From assembly GCA_023489025.1 (NCBI GenBank), contig JAMDCN010000125.1, positions 1 through 9,660 on the forward strand: a DNA stretch of 9,660 nt. Reading direction: 5' to 3'. Source of the stretch: Deltaproteobacteria bacterium. GTDB taxonomy: Bacteria > Desulfobacterota_E > Deferrimicrobia > Deferrimicrobiales > Deferrimicrobiaceae. This document shows, one piece after another, positions 7,030-9,660 of this stretch; position 1 is the stretch's first letter, and each line of letters starts with the position of its first letter. The notes beneath the pieces were generated by a model. It saw only the letters and a program-made list of their open reading frames with translations. It ran no database searches and was not told where the DNA came from. The position numbers and the translations under genes were made by a program.

Positions 7030-7296
7030 ATGATCGACCGACAGGACCGAAAGGCTTTCTTCCGCGAGCTGGGGAAGTACAGCGCCCTCGGGCTCGAGAT
7101 GGCGCTGTCCGTCGTGATCGGGGCGGCGATCGGGTACTACCTCGACCGCTGGCTCGGGACGGGGCCGTGGCTGATGATCGTCTGGATCGGCCTCGGGTTC
7201 GCCGCCGGGGTGCGCAGCCTCTACCGCGCCGCCGTGCGGTCCGGGAAAGACCTGGAGCGGGACGAGGAGCGGCGGAGGAAGCCCGGTGGGCCGTGA
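7030..7296 (+). CDS. atpZ: AtpZ/AtpI-family ATP synthase accessory membrane protein
   Basis: This 88-aa protein has two transmembrane helices (about 20-38 and 47-66) joined by a short GYYLDRWLGTGPW turn, and a highly charged C-terminal tail (KDLERDEERRRKPGG). The pattern GAAIGYYLDRWLGTGP with a following IGLGFAAGVRSLYR is typical of AtpZ ('F0F1 ATPase subunit'). AtpZ is found at the head of many atp operons and has been linked to F0 assembly or cation transport together with AtpI. It sits directly ahead of atpI, atpB and atpE, and its stop overlaps the atpI start by 11 nt. No Shine-Dalgarno is visible before the ATG, so translation may be leaderless-like or coupled. Family is fairly sure; the exact role is not settled. 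Confidence 0.85.
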   Translation: MIDRQDRKAFFRELGKYSALGLEMALSVVIGAAIGYYLDRWLGTGPWLMIVWIGLGFAAGVRSLYRAAVRSGKDLERDEERRRKPGGP

Positions 7297-7681
7297 CGCC
7301 CCGGACGGGTTGTCGCTGCGGTCGCTGACGAACCGGGTCTTCCTCTCCGCGGGACTGATCCTCGGGGGAATCGGGGTCGCGGTCGCGGCGGGAGCGGCGA
7401 ACGTCTCGATGCTCCCCGGAGCGATGGTCGGCGCCGCCATCGCGTGCGGGAACTTCTTCCTTATAAGGAAGATCCTGGAGAAGGCGTTCTCAGGCGGCGG
7501 GGCGGTCAACAAGGCGTTCGTCGTCCAGTACACGCTGAAGTTCCTCGGGCTGATCGGGGTGGTCTACCTCGTCGTCCGGTACGGCGGGTTCGACGTGTTG
7601 GGGTTTCTGCTCGGGCTCTCCTCGCCCTTCCTCGGGGTCCTCCTCGAGGCGCTGGCGAGGTCGTCCGGCGCAAAAGCGTGA
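7286..7681 (+). CDS. atpI: ATP synthase subunit I (AtpI)
   Basis: This 131-aa, very hydrophobic protein has four predicted membrane segments (about 18-35, 40-58, 80-98, 100-120) and a short charged end. The CGNFFLIRKILEKAF segment (about 54-68) is characteristic of the ATP synthase I family. AtpI helps c-ring assembly and stability in the F0 sector. The start is a GTG inside the end of atpZ (11-nt overlap), with GGAGG 7 nt upstream, so the pair is translationally coupled. It is followed after 29 nt by atpB. Assignment rests on hydrophobic pattern, size and position between atpZ and atpB. Confidence 0.85.
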   Translation: MGRDAPDGLSLRSLTNRVFLSAGLILGGIGVAVAAGAANVSMLPGAMVGAAIACGNFFLIRKILEKAFSGGGAVNKAFVVQYTLKFLGLIGVVYLVVRYGGFDVLGFLLGLSSPFLGVLLEALARSSGAKA

Positions 7682-7710
7682 CCGATGATGTCCTCACGGG
7701 GGTAGGGACG

Positions 7711-8466
7711 ATGCGGAAAGGAATCCTCGGACTTCTGGCCTTGGCGGCGCTGCCGTCGACGGCGGCGGCGGCGGAGGGGCACGGCTTCTCCTGGTTCATG
7801 ATGCTACCGGGAGGGGCGCATTATTACTACATCTACGCGGCCCTCTTCATCGCCGTGTTCCTTCTCGCCGCGTCGGCCGTGGTCGTCGGGGGCAGGAAGA
7901 CGGAAGAGATGGTGATCCCGGATCCCCGGTTCACGCTGCGCAACCTCTTCGAGCTGATCCTCGGGTTCCTGCAGCAGCTGGCCGAGGACATCATCGGGCA
8001 CGATTACAGGAAGTACCTCCCCCTGCTCGGGAGCTGCTTCCTCTTCATCCTGTTCATGAACCTCATCGGGCTCATCCCCGGGTTTCTCCCCCCCACGCAG
8101 AAGATGAACATCACCCTCGGCCTCGCGCTCGTCATCTTCCTGTCGACCCACTACTTCGGGGTGCGGGAGAACGGGATCGCCTACTTCAAGCATTTCCTCG
8201 GGCCGGTCTGGTGGATGTCGCCGATCATGCTCCCGATCGAGATCATCTCCCACCTCGCGCGTCCGATGTCGCTCTCTCTCCGTCTTTTCGGCAACATCAC
8301 GGGCGACCATGCCGTGGTGGCCGGCTTCATGGCGCTGGTTCCCATCGTCGTCCCTTCGATCTTCATGGGCCTCGGCGTCTTCGTTTCGTTCATGCAGGCG
8401 TTCATCTTCACCGTGCTCTCGATGATCTACATCTCGGGGGCCGTGACGCACGCGGAGGAGCATTGA
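7711..8466 (+). CDS. atpB: ATP synthase F0 subunit a
   Basis: Subunit a forms the two half-channels through which ions reach and leave the c-ring in the cytoplasmic membrane. The 251-aa product has the signature RPMSLSLRLFGNITGDH (184-200), with R191 as the essential stator arginine facing the c-ring carboxylate. It also has E177/H181 just before, and QAFIFTVLSMIYI (229-241) in the last helix. The open frame runs far upstream, but the ATG at 7711 has GGGGGT 7-8 nt before it, and upstream sequence is the out-of-frame atpI gene. The first ~22 residues (positive, then leucine/alanine-rich, then TAAAAEG) look like a cleavable signal peptide, which most subunit a proteins lack. A region near 94-131 (DYRKYLPLLGSCFLFI...PPTQ) is typical of the family. 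Confidence 0.96.
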   Translation: MRKGILGLLALAALPSTAAAAEGHGFSWFMMLPGGAHYYYIYAALFIAVFLLAASAVVVGGRKTEEMVIPDPRFTLRNLFELILGFLQQLAEDIIGHDYRKYLPLLGSCFLFILFMNLIGLIPGFLPPTQKMNITLGLALVIFLSTHYFGVRENGIAYFKHFLGPVWWMSPIMLPIEIISHLARPMSLSLRLFGNITGDHAVVAGFMALVPIVVPSIFMGLGVFVSFMQAFIFTVLSMIYISGAVTHAEEH

Positions 8467-8467
8467 T

Positions 8468-8485
8468 CCGGGGGATCCTCCCCGG
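8468..8485 (+). other. Intercistronic hairpin after atpB
   Basis: CCGGGG pairs with CCCCGG (plus one G-U pair) around an ATCC loop, starting one base after the atpB stop. There is no T-run, so it is not a terminator. A second, shorter hairpin (CGGAA / TTCCG, 5-nt loop) lies at 8518-8532, before the atpE Shine-Dalgarno. Such structures can act as mRNA stabilisers or processing points; that role is inferred. Confidence 0.45.
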
Positions 8486-8558
8486 TCGATGATACAGGCA
8501 CCACCCCGGCGGCCGGGCGGAACCGGCTTCCGGGAACATCCTGAAAGGGGGAACACCC

Positions 8559-8888
8559 ATGTTCCGCAAGTACACTTTCTCTTTCCTCGTCGCCCTGCTC
8601 TTCGTGGCGGTGGCGTCCGCGGCCTTCGCGGCCGAAGGGGCCGCCGCTGCCGGCGACGGCAACGTCAAGACCTTCATCGCGCTGGCCGCAGGGTTTGGCA
8701 TAGCGATCGCATCCTTCGGGGGAGCGCTGGGCCAGGCGAAAGCCATCGCCGCCGGGCTGGAGGGGATTGCGCGCAATCCTTCCGCCCAGAACAAGATCTT
8801 CATCCCGATGATCGTCGGGCTCGCGCTGATCGAGTCCCTCGTCATCTACACCCTGGTCATCGCGTTCGTGCTCGTCGGGAAGCTATAA
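8559..8888 (+). CDS. atpE: ATP synthase F0 subunit c, with signal-like N-terminal extension
   Basis: Subunit c forms the rotating c-ring. At 109 aa it is longer than the usual ~75-90 aa because of an N-terminal segment of about 25 residues (MFRK, a hydrophobic core, then AAFAAEG) that resembles a cleavable signal peptide. Two membrane helices follow (about 37-63 and 80-106). The polar loop is GIARNPSAQNK with R72. The ion-binding carboxylate is E92 in GLALIESLVIY. Q59, E92, S93 and Y97 occupy the positions of Gln32, Glu65, Ser66 and Tyr70 of the Na+-binding Ilyobacter c subunit. The ATG has AAAGGGGG about 7 nt upstream, the best ribosome site of the cluster, fitting the need for many c copies per complex. 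It is the last gene before the terminator. Confidence 0.95.
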   Translation: MFRKYTFSFLVALLFVAVASAAFAAEGAAAAGDGNVKTFIALAAGFGIAIASFGGALGQAKAIAAGLEGIARNPSAQNKIFIPMIVGLALIESLVIYTLVIAFVLVGKL

Positions 8889-8920
8889 CCGACCTCCAGG
8901 GGAAACATCGGATCTTGCGG

Positions 8921-8947
8921 AAAGGGGCTCCGTCGGGAGCCCTTTTT
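8921..8947 (+). terminator. Rho-independent terminator of the F0 cluster
   Basis: GGGCTCC (8925-8931) pairs with GGAGCCC (8936-8942) around a GTCG loop and is followed by TTTTT. The AAAG before the stem can pair with the start of the T-run, lengthening it. It lies 33 nt after the atpE stop and cleanly ends the hemL/atpZIBE transcription unit. Confidence 0.9.
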
Positions 8948-8983
8948 CGTTGGCGGGATGGCGAGGAAAATATGTCGCCGGTA

Positions 8984-9012
8984 TTGCCCGCGGACGTTCC
9001 CGCGAATAGAAT
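8984..9012 (+). promoter_or_regulatory. Promoter of the DUF3109-like gene
   Basis: TTGCCC (8984-8989; 4 of 6), a 17-bp spacer and TAGAAT (9007-9012; 5 of 6) lie between the terminator and the last gene. Transcription would start near 9019 and give a leader of about 54 nt. Confidence 0.6.
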
Positions 9013-9072
9013 GAAAATTCGTCCGCCGTGCGCGCGGGCAACTTTTTACGAACGCTGGGAAGGTGTTCCCCG

Positions 9073-9624
9073 ATGAAGATCGACCCGCACGTGTTCCACG
9101 CGAAGTTCCCCCACCATTGCGCGCTCGACCGGTGCAAGAGCCGCTGCTGCCGGCACGGCGTCTGGGCCGACATCGGGGAGCGGGAGGCGATCCTGCGGCA
9201 CGCGGACCTCTTCCTCCCCTACGTCCGGCCGGAGGCGGGAAACCGATCCCTCTGGTTCGGCGAGACGGCGGAAGATTCCGACTGTCCGAGCGGCATGGCG
9301 GTCGAGACGAACGTGATCGACGACGCGTGCGTCTTCTTCCATCCGGCCCACGGCTGCTCCCTGCAGAAGGCGGCGATCGACCGGGGGAGGCACGAGTGGG
9401 AGTTCAAGCCCCGCTTCTGCATCATGTTCCCGCTCGTGGTCTCGGAGGGGGTGCTGACCGTCGACGAGGACATGGACGAGGTGTGGTGCCTGAAGGACGA
9501 GAACCGGACCCACCCGATCCTCGACGCGGTGGGGAAGGAAGTGGACCACCTCTTCCCCGAGGAAATCGCGCGCAAACTCCACAACGGCAACGGAAACGGC
9601 GCGAAGAATCCGTCCGCGGCATGA
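9073..9624 (+). CDS. Cysteine-rich DUF3109/YkgJ-like protein
   Basis: The 183-aa soluble protein has nine cysteines: C16, C21, C25, C26, C71, C86, C95, C116 and C139. The cluster CALDRCKSRCCRHG (16-29), later DACVFFHPAHGCSLQ (84-98) and KPRFCIMFPL (112-121) follow the pattern of DUF3109 and the related YkgJ/CxxCxxCC families. These are thought to bind zinc or an Fe-S cluster; the biochemical role is unknown. The closing NGNGNG run is a flexible tail. The ATG at 9073 was chosen over an upstream GTG (9028) because GGAAGG lies about 9 nt before it and the conserved sequence starts soon after. It is a single-gene unit with its own promoter, separated from atpE by a terminator, so no functional tie to ATP synthase is implied. 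Family by eye. Confidence 0.8.
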   Translation: MKIDPHVFHAKFPHHCALDRCKSRCCRHGVWADIGEREAILRHADLFLPYVRPEAGNRSLWFGETAEDSDCPSGMAVETNVIDDACVFFHPAHGCSLQKAAIDRGRHEWEFKPRFCIMFPLVVSEGVLTVDEDMDEVWCLKDENRTHPILDAVGKEVDHLFPEEIARKLHNGNGNGAKNPSAA

Positions 9625-9660
9625 CCGGTTCCGCCCGGCGGATCAGTTGAAGGTCTGATC

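Noticed and set aside
5575..7533. 652-aa open frame on the minus strand
   Set aside because: It spans hemL, atpZ and most of atpI in antisense; those are firm genes on the plus strand.
7444..7710. Upstream in-frame extension of atpB
   Set aside because: It lies inside atpI in another frame; the ATG at 7711 has a ribosome site and begins a plausible leader.
7804..8556. 250-aa open frame on the minus strand, very rich in Asp, Glu, His and Arg
   Set aside because: Antisense of atpB; the odd composition is what reverse reading of hydrophobic codons gives.
9643..9660. Possible C-terminus of a minus-strand gene ending in ...DQTFN-stop at the right edge
   Set aside because: Only five codons are visible, which is too little to support a gene.

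Overview
The window is a high-GC bacterial chromosome segment with strong G/C preference at third codon positions. It carries seven complete protein genes of recognisable family, two complete genes of unknown function and one gene cut by the left edge. hemL lies directly upstream of an F0-only ATP synthase cluster (atpZ-atpI-atpB-atpE), next to family III CoA-transferases typical of anaerobic acid metabolism. This arrangement, from memory, resembles Desulfuromonadia/Geobacter-like Desulfobacterota ('deltaproteobacteria'). The lineage is inferred from gene content and order only. No rRNA, tRNA, CRISPR array, insertion sequence or prophage gene was seen.

Left region, minus strand (1-3066): two consecutive CaiB/BaiF (family III) CoA-transferase genes are joined by a TGATG stop/start overlap. 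Both have a recognisable catalytic-Asp motif, so they look like a co-translated, probably heteromeric enzyme; the substrate cannot be told from the sequence. They are read from a clear sigma70-type promoter (3010-3039) through a leader of about 220 nt. A perfect 12-bp inverted repeat brackets this promoter and looks like a paired operator.

Middle region, minus strand (3079-5519): a compact three-gene operon encodes a 125-aa protein of unknown function, a 579-aa helical protein of unknown function with a TTG start, and a 68-aa DUF4177-like protein. The last two overlap by ATGA. A TTGACA-type promoter precedes the operon. This is the least explained part of the window and the best candidate for something undescribed.

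Right region, plus strand (5552-9624): hemL (glutamate-1-semialdehyde aminomutase, tetrapyrrole synthesis) is driven by a near-consensus promoter with two tandem 11-bp direct repeats immediately upstream of its -35 box. It is followed by atpZ, atpI, atpB (subunit a) and atpE (subunit c), closed by a strong intrinsic terminator. Subunit b and all F1 genes are absent from this unit and must lie elsewhere. Subunits a and c both have signal-peptide-like N-termini, and subunit c carries the Gln, Glu-Ser and Tyr positions associated with Na+ binding. A final gene, with its own promoter, encodes a cysteine-rich DUF3109/YkgJ-like protein.

The very long open frames opposite the real genes are high-GC shadows and were not annotated.
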